A stretch of 64,000 bases of DNA from a virus: positions 1 to 64,000 of the IMG/VR virus record IMGVR_UViG_3300039210_000244. One strand, given 5' to 3'. Shown here one piece after another: positions 1-7,711 of this stretch. Within the stretch, counting starts at the first letter, position 1; each line of letters begins with the position of its first letter. A model generated the notes under the pieces. It had not been told where the DNA came from, made no database searches, and saw nothing but the letters and a program-made list of their open reading frames with translations. Position numbers and translations under genes: made by a program.

Positions 1-483
1 GTAGTCGTCGTGGACTGGAGGATCACCGATGGCACTGGCCCTACAATCGTTGCTGAGGTTAAAGCTGCACTCCCTGAGTGCCGATGGCTTCTCTACACTG
101 CGACACCTGATGCGTTCGTTCTACGAGCCGCCATCAACGCTGGGATTCACGGCGCCGTCTCGAAGGGCGCGCCGCTCGATGTTCTGTTGAGGGGAGTGAG
201 AGAAACCGCCGACGGCCATCAATTTTTCTGTCCCGAAGCAACCCGCGCCCTGCAATCCGTGCTGCTCTCTGCGACGAAGATCCAACAGCTCAACGATACG
301 GAGATTAAGCTGATCCGATTCATCGCCGACGGGATGGAGATGAAAGACGCTGCTTTCTCCGCTGGGATCGCAACCAAGACCGCCCACAACTACCTCACTG
401 GCATTCGAGAAAAACTAGGCTGCGCGAGCATGGTTGACATCGCGACATGGGCGATCCGGCACGGTCTTGCTGTGGGTGAGTAA
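1..483 (+). CDS. Response regulator, receiver plus LuxR-type HTH (5' partial)
   Basis: The gene is cut by the left window edge: the frame is open from base 1 and begins inside the receiver domain with VVVVDWR, where the Asp is the likely phosphoacceptor. The conserved Lys of the receiver is in VSKGA. A GTG at 10 exists but would delete half the receiver, so I treat it as internal. The C-terminal 60 residues (LNDTEIKLIRFIADG to AIRHGLA) form a LuxR/NarL-type helix-turn-helix. The protein should regulate transcription in response to a sensor kinase. It converges with the leftward phage genes and may be host flank or phage cargo; the sequence does not decide this. Confidence 0.8.
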   Translation, partial: VVVVDWRITDGTGPTIVAEVKAALPECRWLLYTATPDAFVLRAAINAGIHGAVSKGAPLDVLLRGVRETADGHQFFCPEATRALQSVLLSATKIQQLNDTEIKLIRFIADGMEMKDAAFSAGIATKTAHNYLTGIREKLGCASMVDIATWAIRHGLAVGE

Positions 484-548
484 CGTACTACATTGTAGCA
501 TGTGCCGGGCGTTGTGCACACTTACAGAGATGCGCTTCGTCATTTTAA

Positions 549-905
549 GTGACAATCTCAGGAGGCCGGAGAAGCAGCTCCATTTCTTTGCCCTACACTG
601 TTGGCCGGGCTCTCACTAAAAGAGCGGCGAGCCTCGATCTGCCGCCAGCCCGCTACGTCCGTCACCTTCTTCGGAATGATCAGATTGCGCCTTATCACGG
701 ACTCGCAGACCTACTCGACCACGTGCCATCGAGTAAGTTCGCGAACGTTAGAATCCCGACCTCGTTACCTGAATACCGCCTCTCCGGAATCCTGATGCGA
801 GCCGCCGAAGAAAAACTCGACGTGTCATCTTACGTGGCCGCGCTCGTTCTGCGTGATCTGGCGATGAACGGGAAAGGCTTCACGATCCTATCGACACCGG
901 CCTGA
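549..905 (+). CDS. Small protein, possible ribbon-helix-helix fold
   Basis: 118 codons from a GTG placed directly after an in-frame TAA. The protein has two similar segments (SISLPYTVGRALTKRAASL and VRIPTSLPEYRLSGILMRA), each a short strand followed by helices and then ARYVRHLLRND or SSYVAALVLRDL. This pattern resembles two ribbon-helix-helix units, so DNA binding is possible, but this is inference. An AGGAGG at 560-565 lies inside the frame and does not serve the GTG; a TTG at about 588 is an alternative start. It ends one base before the convergent methyltransferase gene. Confidence 0.5.
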   Translation: MTISGGRRSSSISLPYTVGRALTKRAASLDLPPARYVRHLLRNDQIAPYHGLADLLDHVPSSKFANVRIPTSLPEYRLSGILMRAAEEKLDVSSYVAALVLRDLAMNGKGFTILSTPA

Positions 906-906
906 G

Positions 907-2652
907 TCAGCTCGCCTTCGCCAGCACACCCGGCTCATCGCAGTCGGCGAATAGGTCGGCGGGCTGATTGGTCGGAGCCGAGGGTTTAACCTCGGGAGCG
1001 GGCGTCGGCGCGCCGAGCATCAGAAGCGAGTGGGCGCCGAGCTGCAGCTGCTTGCCGAAATACTTCGGGGCGTTTTTGTCGCCGAGTTCTTCCGCGGCCT
1101 GCGCGCCGTTTTTGAGCCAGCCTTTCAGCCGGCCGTATTCGACGTTCAACGCCAGCGAGAAATCCTGGTTCATCCGCAGGTGGATGTTTCCATTCAGGAA
1201 GGCTCGCACCTCGAACAGCGTATCACTGTGTCCGATCTCTATCACGTTGTTGCAGTAGAATTCCTGACACTCGCCACTCCGCCAGATTGTACGATCCCAC
1301 CGGTTCAGCCTGCGGTCGTCTGTGTTACTGTCGAAACCGAGGTTGCGGGCAACGGTCAGCAAATCACCGAGGAAGTCACAGGCCGTCTCGTTGAGCGATT
1401 GTTCTTTGCCAGACCATTCCTTATTAACACCGCCCATGCGCTGAAGCACCATGCGATATTCGAGCGCGATGTGACTCGGCTTCTCCTCGTTGTAGCGCCA
1501 GCGGTCGTGTACGAATGGACGTTGATTTGAGACGTAGTTTCGGACGTTCGCCGACTCGACCATCGCCTCGAATGTTTCGATCAACTGCTCGTCGAGGTAG
1601 TTGTTCGCGTTCTTGAGCACCCACAGGATGACCGCGTGAATATTGCCCACCGTAAAATCAACGTGACCGTTCGCATTCAGCGTTTCGAGCATCCGGTTCC
1701 GCTTCTTGTGCGTGAGCCTATCCGTCACCTGTTTCATGTGTGCGAACAGCTCTTTCCAGTAGGTGTTGCGCAGTCCGGTCAACCGGGCTTTGAGGCAGCC
1801 TAGAATTCTTACCGGGGTCACGTCGAATTCCTTCAGGAGATCCACGTCTAGCTGCGCGACGAGATCGTAGTTTTTCCGGATATGATCCAGCTCGTCATTG
1901 TAGAGTTCGACCATGCGCTCCGGGTAGTTTGCGCCGACCACGAGTGAAGCGAACTTCGGATTTTGAACATCCTCCTGCCGGTTCTTCTTTCCCTCGGCGT
2001 CCGGGTCAACACCCGCGGCTTCGAATTTCGCTTTCAGGCCAGCGAATTGCTCGTTGAAGAAGCGATCAAAGGCGTCGTCTTTTTCGACGGCCAACTCGAT
2101 ACGGATCAGGTGGACGATCGCGCGGGCCGTGCGGTCCTCCGCGTCTTGGAAGCTAAACTTGCCGACCGTCCTATATTTCGCCTCACGGTATTTGATGGCA
2201 GCCGCGATCTCGACTGACTTCTCCCAGCGCACCGGGATGACGAGATAGACGACCTTCGATGACGACTCACGAATGATCTTCGTGCTCCATGCCTCAAACT
2301 CGGAATAGGGCGGATTGCAGAACGTTACATCCACCTGTTTTGCCACAAGCGACTGCTCGTGAAATTCGGTGCCGACGATAAAGATTGACGGGTCGAGATG
2401 CTGGCACAGCACGATCGATTTCTCGATGGCGTAGAGTTCGGAGAACCCACAGCCGCCCTGGAGCGCGCGCAGCACCTTTCCGTTGCCTGCGCCGATGTCG
2501 AGAACCGAGTTGAAGCCTCGCTTGTAGTCGTAGCGATTGGCCTCCTTGAAGGCGCTGGTATCGCGGATAAGCGCGGCAATGATCTCGTCGGTCGTTGGGT
2601 AGAATTCGAAGTCTTGATCAGACTCTTTGAGTTGTTGGATCAGTTGGTTCAT
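907..2652 (-). CDS. DNA adenine methyltransferase-like protein with DUF4942 domain
   Basis: 581 aa. The N-terminal third is a class I SAM-dependent methyltransferase: the SAM-binding motif is DIGAGNGK (residues 52-59) and the catalytic motif is NPPY (113-116), typical of N6-adenine enzymes. The C-terminal half (about 280-510, e.g. CLKARLTGLRNTYWKEL) matches the DUF4942 family often fused to such methylases in phages. Likely role: modifying phage DNA against host restriction. No cognate endonuclease is adjacent. It is the last gene of the leftward early region. The start is set by the leader with GAACCTGAACCCGAA just upstream of the ATG. Confidence 0.85.
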   Translation of the reverse strand: MNQLIQQLKESDQDFEFYPTTDEIIAALIRDTSAFKEANRYDYKRGFNSVLDIGAGNGKVLRALQGGCGFSELYAIEKSIVLCQHLDPSIFIVGTEFHEQSLVAKQVDVTFCNPPYSEFEAWSTKIIRESSSKVVYLVIPVRWEKSVEIAAAIKYREAKYRTVGKFSFQDAEDRTARAIVHLIRIELAVEKDDAFDRFFNEQFAGLKAKFEAAGVDPDAEGKKNRQEDVQNPKFASLVVGANYPERMVELYNDELDHIRKNYDLVAQLDVDLLKEFDVTPVRILGCLKARLTGLRNTYWKELFAHMKQVTDRLTHKKRNRMLETLNANGHVDFTVGNIHAVILWVLKNANNYLDEQLIETFEAMVESANVRNYVSNQRPFVHDRWRYNEEKPSHIALEYRMVLQRMGGVNKEWSGKEQSLNETACDFLGDLLTVARNLGFDSNTDDRRLNRWDRTIWRSGECQEFYCNNVIEIGHSDTLFEVRAFLNGNIHLRMNQDFSLALNVEYGRLKGWLKNGAQAAEELGDKNAPKYFGKQLQLGAHSLLMLGAPTPAPEVKPSAPTNQPADLFADCDEPGVLAKAS

Positions 2653-2687
2653 GTCTTTTCGGGTTCAGGTTCGGGTTTCGGAAAAAT

Positions 2688-3584
2688 TTAAGCGGCGACG
2701 GGCTGCGTCGCTTTCCACGCCTTGATGGCCTGCGCGAGATCCGGCGGAGTCATGTTCGTGCCGTCGGGCCTAAGCGGGCGAATGTCGAAAAACTCCCACG
2801 GGTCGTCAGCGTCGCCGCCTTCAAGATGCACGGCCTTCTTCCCGATCCGCTTCACGGTATGAGTTGAGCCATTGCACATCAGCTCGACCTTTGTTCCAGG
2901 CGGACAGGTCGCGCGGAGGTAATCGCCGTAAAGGTCGGAGAGGTTTTGTGCCTTCACGCGTGACGGAGCGGTCGCGCACCTCTGGCCGTTTTCGTAGCAC
3001 TCACCGGCCTCCACTGCTTTCTGTCGGGCGATGAAAAAAGCGAGATCGGTCTTCACCTTCTGAAGTTCCACTGAGTCATCGATCAGGCGATCAGCCGCCG
3101 CGTATTGCTTCTTGCGCGTACCGGCGTTGCCGCATCCGGCGCCGAGCGGGAAGTGCGTCGCCATCGGGTCGGCTATGCCGAGTTTCTTTTCGAGCACCGC
3201 TTTGCGGGTCTCAAGTGAGTCGATTCGTTCAGAGAGTGTCATGGTCGTTTCGGGCTTCGGATTCACACCGGGCGACAGTTTGAAAATCTCACTCTGCCAA
3301 AAGCCACCGTTGTTCGTGGCGTATGCGTTGCCGTGTTTCACGCGCTCCACGAGCAAACGCATTCCAGCACGCTCCATCTTCTTTGTAACCTTCACCCACT
3401 CGCGGCGGATTATCATGGTGATGTGGGTTGATCCGCAGCACTCCCGCCAGCCCACTTCGACGGAGCCGGTTTTCGTGAGCGTTGAATACCAGCCCGCGAG
3501 GCTGTTGCTCTGGTATCCGAGCTTTGCGTTTATTTTTTGGTCGGCGACATCAATGGCCGCGACGATCGAGGCGGAGTTTATCAA
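2688..3584 (-). CDS. Hypothetical protein, TTG start likely
   Basis: 298 aa from a TTG at 3584. The frame is open further upstream to 3620, but that stretch is the GAACCCGAACCCGAA leader and would encode an artificial KPEPE. The ATG at the usual distance behind the leader is out of frame and stops after three codons, so TTG is the best start. The product is soluble, with a Cys pair (WRECCGS), a central helical part and a small C-terminal domain with alternating basic and hydrophobic residues (VELMCNGSTHTVKRIG). I recognise no family. It sits between a promoter and the methyltransferase gene. Confidence 0.65.
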   Translation of the reverse strand: MINSASIVAAIDVADQKINAKLGYQSNSLAGWYSTLTKTGSVEVGWRECCGSTHITMIIRREWVKVTKKMERAGMRLLVERVKHGNAYATNNGGFWQSEIFKLSPGVNPKPETTMTLSERIDSLETRKAVLEKKLGIADPMATHFPLGAGCGNAGTRKKQYAAADRLIDDSVELQKVKTDLAFFIARQKAVEAGECYENGQRCATAPSRVKAQNLSDLYGDYLRATCPPGTKVELMCNGSTHTVKRIGKKAVHLEGGDADDPWEFFDIRPLRPDGTNMTPPDLAQAIKAWKATQPVAA

Positions 3585-3624
3585 AGTAGCATTCGTTTCG
3601 GGTTCGGGTTTGACTGACAAGAGA

Positions 3625-3654
3625 AGTGAAAGGAATTACCGCATTAGTGTAAAG
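3625..3654 (-). promoter_or_regulatory. Phage promoter P1 (TTTACA-17-TTCACT)
   Basis: Read leftwards: TCTTTACA (-35, 3653-3648), 17-bp spacer beginning CTAATG, then TTCACT (3630-3625). The same block occurs at seven other places in the window. It drives the 2688-3584 and methyltransferase genes and lies directly behind a terminator. Confidence 0.7.
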
Positions 3655-3665
3655 AGAAAAATGAA

Positions 3666-3692
3666 AAAGGCGCGAAGTTTTTTCGCGCCTTT
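3666..3692 (-). terminator. Intrinsic terminator after the MazG gene
   Basis: Perfect inverted repeat AAAGGCGCGAA / TTCGCGCCTTT. On the minus strand it is followed by TTTTTCATTTTTCTCTTT, so it ends leftward transcription of the MazG gene just before promoter P1. Confidence 0.85.
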
Positions 3693-3739
3693 GCCATGAA
3701 CCAATGTGGTTCGCTGCGTCGTAATTGAACCAATACGGT

Positions 3740-4246
3740 TCAGCGTTGGTCGCCGCTGCCAGCGATCACGCCGCGAGCCATCCGGCACTCCAGCTTCTCG
3801 ATGTTCAGGCGCATGACCTCGGCTAGCGTCGAGTCGCCGATGAGTTCCGCTTCTCCGGCTACAGCACGAAGAATCAACTCAATTTGCTCGCGCACAAACT
3901 CCGGATTCATCGGCGTGCCGTCACGGATAGTTTTCTTCGCCTTGTTGGCGATCAGCCCGGCGTGGATGACGAGCTGATCGGAAGAGCCAGCTGCCCACTG
4001 CTCGTTTCCGAGCTCGCCCAACTCGATCCCGAACAGATTAGCAAGAACCGCACAATACCAACACACGTCACCGAGCTCTCCGATTACATCCTCCTCGGTC
4101 AGAGGCGCCCCCTGACCTTGGCACTGATATTTCTCAATCAGCTCGGCCACCTCCCCACACAGGCCAAGCGTGAGGTAGGCGAGGGCTTGTTCCGGTGGGA
4201 ACTGAGCGGTTTGTAGTGCGCGTTTCTGGTATTCTTTCGGGTTCAT
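3740..4246 (-). CDS. MazG-like nucleotide pyrophosphohydrolase
   Basis: 168 aa. The metal-binding signature of the all-alpha NTP-PPase superfamily is visible: GEVAELIEK (31-39) and, 20 residues on, EDVIGELGD (52-60), giving the EXXE...EXXD arrangement. Such enzymes hydrolyse NTPs or dNTPs to monophosphate and pyrophosphate, and phage copies are thought to tune the nucleotide pool or (p)ppGpp. The ATG lies next to a short leader with AACCCGAAACGAA. A terminator follows directly. Confidence 0.85.
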   Translation of the reverse strand: MNPKEYQKRALQTAQFPPEQALAYLTLGLCGEVAELIEKYQCQGQGAPLTEEDVIGELGDVCWYCAVLANLFGIELGELGNEQWAAGSSDQLVIHAGLIANKAKKTIRDGTPMNPEFVREQIELILRAVAGEAELIGDSTLAEVMRLNIEKLECRMARGVIAGSGDQR

Positions 4247-4279
4247 TCAGGATTCGTTTCGGGTTGGTGGTGCTGAGGA

Positions 4280-4768
4280 TCAACGGCGTTGCGGCGGAGG
4301 GCAGTGAGCAGGACTCGGCCTCGCTGCCTGATCCGATGACCGTTCATCCTCTGTCAGTACCGGGATGGCCTTACCCTTCAGCCGGCGAATGTCGAAATCC
4401 ATCGAGGCGACAGCCGCGCCAGTTTTTGCGAGCGTGCCTTTCGGCTGAACGGCGACGTGAACACATCCGCTAATGTGCATGTTGATCCCGATCGCGATTC
4501 CCTTGAATCCGCTGGCGGTGTCCGTCACCTCGGTTCCCAGCACTTCGATCGGGAAAGCTACTGCGTCGAATGCTACACCATCCATATCGAGACGATCTGG
4601 AACGACCCATACGCGATCGACCGGCTGTCCTGTCTCAGGATTGAGGCCGCGGGGTTGAAACGCATATTGGAGCCGGCGGTCGAGCTCCATGTACGCGTGA
4701 GTCACCATGCCCATCAGGCCGGTGGCAGTGTCTTTCGTGACGGAGCCGAGTTTGATGATCTTGATCAT
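4280..4768 (-). CDS. Phage protein with two tandem SH3-like repeats
   Basis: 162 aa built from two homologous units of about 50 residues: GSVTKDTATGLMGMVTHAYM...AFQPRGLNPETG (8-50) and GTEVTDTASGFKGIAIGINM...AVQPKGTLAKTG (about 78-125). This duplicated KD-TG-G...G...Q(P)KG pattern is common in small phage proteins and suggests SH3/KOW-like barrels. The function is not known. The C-terminal tail is polar and Pro-rich. The leader carries GAACCTGAA before the ATG. Confidence 0.65.
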   Translation of the reverse strand: MIKIIKLGSVTKDTATGLMGMVTHAYMELDRRLQYAFQPRGLNPETGQPVDRVWVVPDRLDMDGVAFDAVAFPIEVLGTEVTDTASGFKGIAIGINMHISGCVHVAVQPKGTLAKTGAAVASMDFDIRRLKGKAIPVLTEDERSSDQAARPSPAHCPPPQRR

Positions 4769-4813
4769 ATTTTTTTCAGGTTCAGGTTTCGGGTTTTGAT
4801 AACAGGAAAAGGT

Positions 4814-5209
4814 TCAGAGCCAAAGCCGGCGCCACCGGGCGCACCACGCTACACGCATCTGATGCTCGCGTTTGACCCGCTCCATCAACGCTTGGTTCAT
4901 CTGCAACGTTTGCTCCGCGTATCTGTCAATGTGCATTCGTTCCAGATCGCGCCTTCCGCGCGGCGTCTTGCGGCGGATATTTTTGTCCGATACAAGTGCA
5001 TTCCAGCCGTAGCATGACTCTACGGTGTAGCACGGACTACCCGCCGTTGCCCAAACGTCGATAGTTCGCGCAGGATTGTACCACCTTACTGTGCCAGATA
5101 TCACGCCATCTTCCCGGAGGAAATAGACGGCTTCGCCTTTTTTGATTGGCCACTGCTTCTGGGGTAGCGGATTGGAGATCGAAACAGGTTTCTTTGGGTC
5201 GAATTTCAT
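4814..5209 (-). CDS. Hypothetical basic protein
   Basis: 131 aa, not recognised. The N-terminal half has beta-rich segments (GEAVYFLREDGVISGTVRWYNP) like a small barrel. The C-terminal half is strongly basic and helical (RRKTPRGRRDLERMHIDRY to ARWRRLWL). It begins 6 bp after the stop of the UvrD-like helicase gene, so it is probably co-transcribed with it. Nucleic-acid association is conceivable from the charge only. Confidence 0.6.
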   Translation of the reverse strand: MKFDPKKPVSISNPLPQKQWPIKKGEAVYFLREDGVISGTVRWYNPARTIDVWATAGSPCYTVESCYGWNALVSDKNIRRKTPRGRRDLERMHIDRYAEQTLQMNQALMERVKREHQMRVAWCARWRRLWL

Positions 5210-5215
5210 GGGGAT

Positions 5216-6856
5216 TTAGACGGTGGCCGGCGTGAGTGCCGCGACCGTTTCAAAGAGTTCGCCGGGCTGGCGATTGGTCAGGACGGTCTTGTTGTTCGGC
5301 AGTGTCATGCGGCGCTGGCGCGCGCTGGTGACGACGAGCGATTTCTTTGCCCGGGTCACGGCGACGAAGAATAGTCTGCGTTCCTCCGCCATTTCCTCCG
5401 GCGTGTCGGCGGTGAAGAGTTCCGCGCCGGGAACTATCACAGAATCGAATTCCTCCCCCTTAGCCGCGTGGCAGGTCAGAATGTTCACACCTCGGATCGA
5501 TTTGGCTTCTGGCGAAGCGCGCAGGCACTCCAGCAACGCCTCAACGGTATCCGGTCGGAAGATCCGAATCCGTTCAGCCATCAGCGCGTGGCTCGCTGAG
5601 CTGACGCCGTAGCGGTGGAGATCCGCGTTGAGTGAGAGAATGACCTGCAGAGACGGGAGCGCCCAAATGGCGGCGTTTGGACACCGCTTGCGATACTCTT
5701 CGAGGTTGCGCTCGGCATCGTCCGGACTCGTGCGCTGGATGCGGGCTTGTTCGCGCGCCAGCAGTCGGGCGTTTGCCCAACTTCCGGGCGATGCGATCTG
5801 CTGCAGGATCAGGAGCAGCAAACGCCAGTCGCGCGGTTTCTTCTCGCTCTCCCGTTCGGCTACCGGGATGCCGGCCGCGTGAAGGTCTTCGCGAATTTCG
5901 TCCGCCAGCCGGTTCGTCCGGCACAGCACTGCGATTTCTGCCGGACCAACGCCGGCCGCGATCTCCATTTCGATTTCGAGGCGGACAGTCGCACGCTCGG
6001 CGTCATCGCTGCTCGTGGCGAACGTCTTCACCGTCGCCCCGTCGCCAAGCGCGCTCTCGGTCTTCTTGTCGATCCTGTCCGGATTGAGCGAGATCACGGC
6101 GTTGGCCACGTCGCAGATTTCCCGGCCGCATCGATAATTCAGGTTGAGCACGTGATGCGCGAACAGGTCCGGCATGTTCCAGAACTCCGTGACGTTCTCA
6201 GGACGTGCACCGCGAAATTTGTAAACCGACTGATCACTATCAGCCACGATCAGCAGTTGCTCGGGCTTGGCTGCCAGATAGATCGCGGCATCGACCGGTG
6301 AGCTGTCTTGATATTCGTCAACCGACCAACACGGCCACGGGTTTGATCCGCGGACCTTCATCAGCTTCAGTCCTTCGGTCAGCACCATGTCGAAGTCGAG
6401 CAAGTGCTCGCCCCGCATCCATTGGCGGTATGATCGCACAACGCGCGCGGCCTGCGTCACGCTCCGGTCATCCATCGCCAGCCCGCGAGCGGCCTCCAGC
6501 GCGGTCGCCGTGCCCTTGTAGTCCATCAGCGTCGCGTGACGGGCGAGAAATTCTCCGGCGTCCTGTTCGCCGACCATGACCCACCGCGGGTCATCGCGGC
6601 GTAGGAGCATCAACATCATCGCGTGAAGCGTGCCGACGAAGCCGGGCTTGCCGATCGTGGCGAGCAAACGCTGTTTCAGCACGCGAGCGGCGACGTTGGT
6701 GAACGTCACGAAACATTGTTGCTCGGGCTTGAATCCGATGGTTCCGAGGTGACGCGCACGCTCGACCACCACTTTGCTTTTCCCGCTCCCTGGACCGGCA
6801 ATGACCATATTCCAAGGCGCGGGCGAAATGACTGCGTTGAGTTGTTCGGTGTTCAT
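5216..6856 (-). CDS. UvrD/PcrA-like superfamily 1 DNA helicase
   Basis: 546 aa. SF1A motifs in order: Q-motif start LNAVISP, Walker A GPGSGKS (21-27), TFTNVAARVL (motif Ia), VDEYQD (179-184), ADSDQSVYKFRGA (205-217, motif III), LNYRCG (motif IV), HAAKGEEFDSVIV (motif V) and RRLFFVAVTRAKK (motif VI). It is shorter than cellular UvrD (about 720 aa), lacking part of the accessory subdomains. It should unwind DNA 3' to 5' during phage replication or recombination. Its ATG overlaps the stop of a 30-codon upstream gene (ATGA), implying coupled translation. Confidence 0.92.
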   Translation of the reverse strand: MNTEQLNAVISPAPWNMVIAGPGSGKSKVVVERARHLGTIGFKPEQQCFVTFTNVAARVLKQRLLATIGKPGFVGTLHAMMLMLLRRDDPRWVMVGEQDAGEFLARHATLMDYKGTATALEAARGLAMDDRSVTQAARVVRSYRQWMRGEHLLDFDMVLTEGLKLMKVRGSNPWPCWSVDEYQDSSPVDAAIYLAAKPEQLLIVADSDQSVYKFRGARPENVTEFWNMPDLFAHHVLNLNYRCGREICDVANAVISLNPDRIDKKTESALGDGATVKTFATSSDDAERATVRLEIEMEIAAGVGPAEIAVLCRTNRLADEIREDLHAAGIPVAERESEKKPRDWRLLLLILQQIASPGSWANARLLAREQARIQRTSPDDAERNLEEYRKRCPNAAIWALPSLQVILSLNADLHRYGVSSASHALMAERIRIFRPDTVEALLECLRASPEAKSIRGVNILTCHAAKGEEFDSVIVPGAELFTADTPEEMAEERRLFFVAVTRAKKSLVVTSARQRRMTLPNNKTVLTNRQPGELFETVAALTPATV

Positions 6857-6945
6857 GGCATGAAAACGAAGACGACGCTAAGCACGTAGCTGACGCCGAG
6901 AGCGGCGCCAAAGAGCAGCGCGGTGAGGTAGGGGTGACGTTTCAA
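6853..6945 (-). CDS. Tiny single-pass membrane protein (30 aa)
   Basis: TTG start with an AAAGGA sequence 5 nt upstream. The protein is MKRHPYLT followed by a continuous hydrophobic stretch (ALLFGAALGVSYVLSVVFVF), ending MP. The stop TGA overlaps the helicase ATG, and the start TTG overlaps the stop of the upstream gene (TTGA). Basic N-terminus plus one transmembrane helix suggest a small inner-membrane peptide. Existence is inferred from the overlaps and the hydrophobic pattern. Confidence 0.45.
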   Translation of the reverse strand: MKRHPYLTALLFGAALGVSYVLSVVFVFMP

Positions 6946-7109
6946 AACGATCCTTTCGTCAGGATCGCGATCGACCGGTAGAGCTGTTTGATCCGAGCCG
7001 TTTGGCGCGGCGTTTCACATTTGCGGCCTCCAAGGTGAAGCATTCGGCGGAGGCGGCTGTTCATCCAGTTCAGGCTGCGCTTGCGGCGTTTCTGGCACGG
7101 GCGGGTCAC
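6942..7109 (-). CDS. Small very basic protein (55 aa)
   Basis: GTG start that overlaps the stop of the upstream gene (GTGA) and a TGA stop that overlaps the TTG of the next gene. The product has a dense basic N-terminus (CQKRRKRS...RLRR) with two Cys, and no recognised domain. The double overlap in a tight four-gene chain is the main evidence that it is translated. Confidence 0.45.
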   Translation of the reverse strand: MTRPCQKRRKRSLNWMNSRLRRMLHLGGRKCETPRQTARIKQLYRSIAILTKGSF

Positions 7110-7435
7110 AGTGGACCCTCCGCTTTGGCGATTGCGGCCTCGGCCACTTGTCGCACATCACCGTTGCCAGCCAGCGCATGGCGCCACAACCTCCAATAGA
7201 CAGCCTTCAACGCCGCCAGTAGCTCAGCGTGGTTGTTCACGGCACGAACGATTACCTCGGCGTGGTGGCGACTATCCCGCGGCATGAAGCAGAACGGTTC
7301 CGTTTTTCCGCTAATAGGATCAACGCGATTGGTGCAAACGTACTCGATGTCGAAGCCATCAACATCGCGGGTTTCGATATGGAGTGGCGTTGGAGCGGCC
7401 ACAGCCGTCGTTACAGGCGATTCATTCATGTTCAT
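7106..7435 (-). CDS. Small phage protein of the AEVIVRAVNNHAELLAALK type
   Basis: 109 aa. A small beta domain (HIETRDVDGFDIEYVC...EPFCFMPRD) is followed by an amphipathic helix HAEVIVRAVNNHAELLAALK and a second helix. This helix pattern recurs in many uncharacterised phage proteins of unknown function. The gene is first in the operon with the two tiny genes and the UvrD-like helicase. It has promoter P2 and a double GAACCCGAA leader upstream. Confidence 0.7.
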   Translation of the reverse strand: MNMNESPVTTAVAAPTPLHIETRDVDGFDIEYVCTNRVDPISGKTEPFCFMPRDSRHHAEVIVRAVNNHAELLAALKAVYWRLWRHALAGNGDVRQVAEAAIAKAEGPL

Positions 7436-7481
7436 TTCGGGTTCGGGTTACTGACTCGGGTTCGGGTTGACTGACAATGGG

Positions 7482-7515
7482 AGTAAAAGAAATTAGCTCA
7501 TTAGTGTAAAGATAA
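7482..7515 (-). promoter_or_regulatory. Phage promoter P2 (TTTACA-17-TTTACT)
   Basis: Leftward: TTTTTATC then TTTACA (7510-7505), 17-bp spacer starting CTAATG, TTTACT (7487-7482). Nearly the same sequence as P1 through the spacer. It sits between the SSB terminator and gene 7106-7435. Confidence 0.7.
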
Positions 7516-7522
7516 AAAGAAA

Positions 7523-7548
7523 GAGGCGCAGAAATAAATCTGCGCCTC
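7523..7548 (-). terminator. Intrinsic terminator downstream of the SSB gene
   Basis: Stem GAGGCGCAG / CTGCGCCTC with an 8-nt AT loop. On the minus strand it is followed by TTTCTTTTT. It separates the helicase/SSB operon from promoter P2. Confidence 0.85.
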
Positions 7549-7711
7549 AGTGTTCAGGATGTGGCCGGGGTGCGTAATCGATTGTACCACTCACTTTTCA
7601 GAGCGAGGCATCGGGTGGAAGGGGACCATGTTCTAGAGCGTCCCGGTTCTCAATGCCTCTGGTTTATGCGTCCCACCTAGCCGGGGACCGGCCGCGCGTC
7701 CCAAAGGTCCC

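Noticed and set aside
2653-2686. Telomere-like TTCGGG repeats in many intergenic regions, first read as possible short tandem repeats or a CRISPR array
   Set aside because: There are no regular spacers; the copies are tied to start codons and fit the leader-motif explanation.
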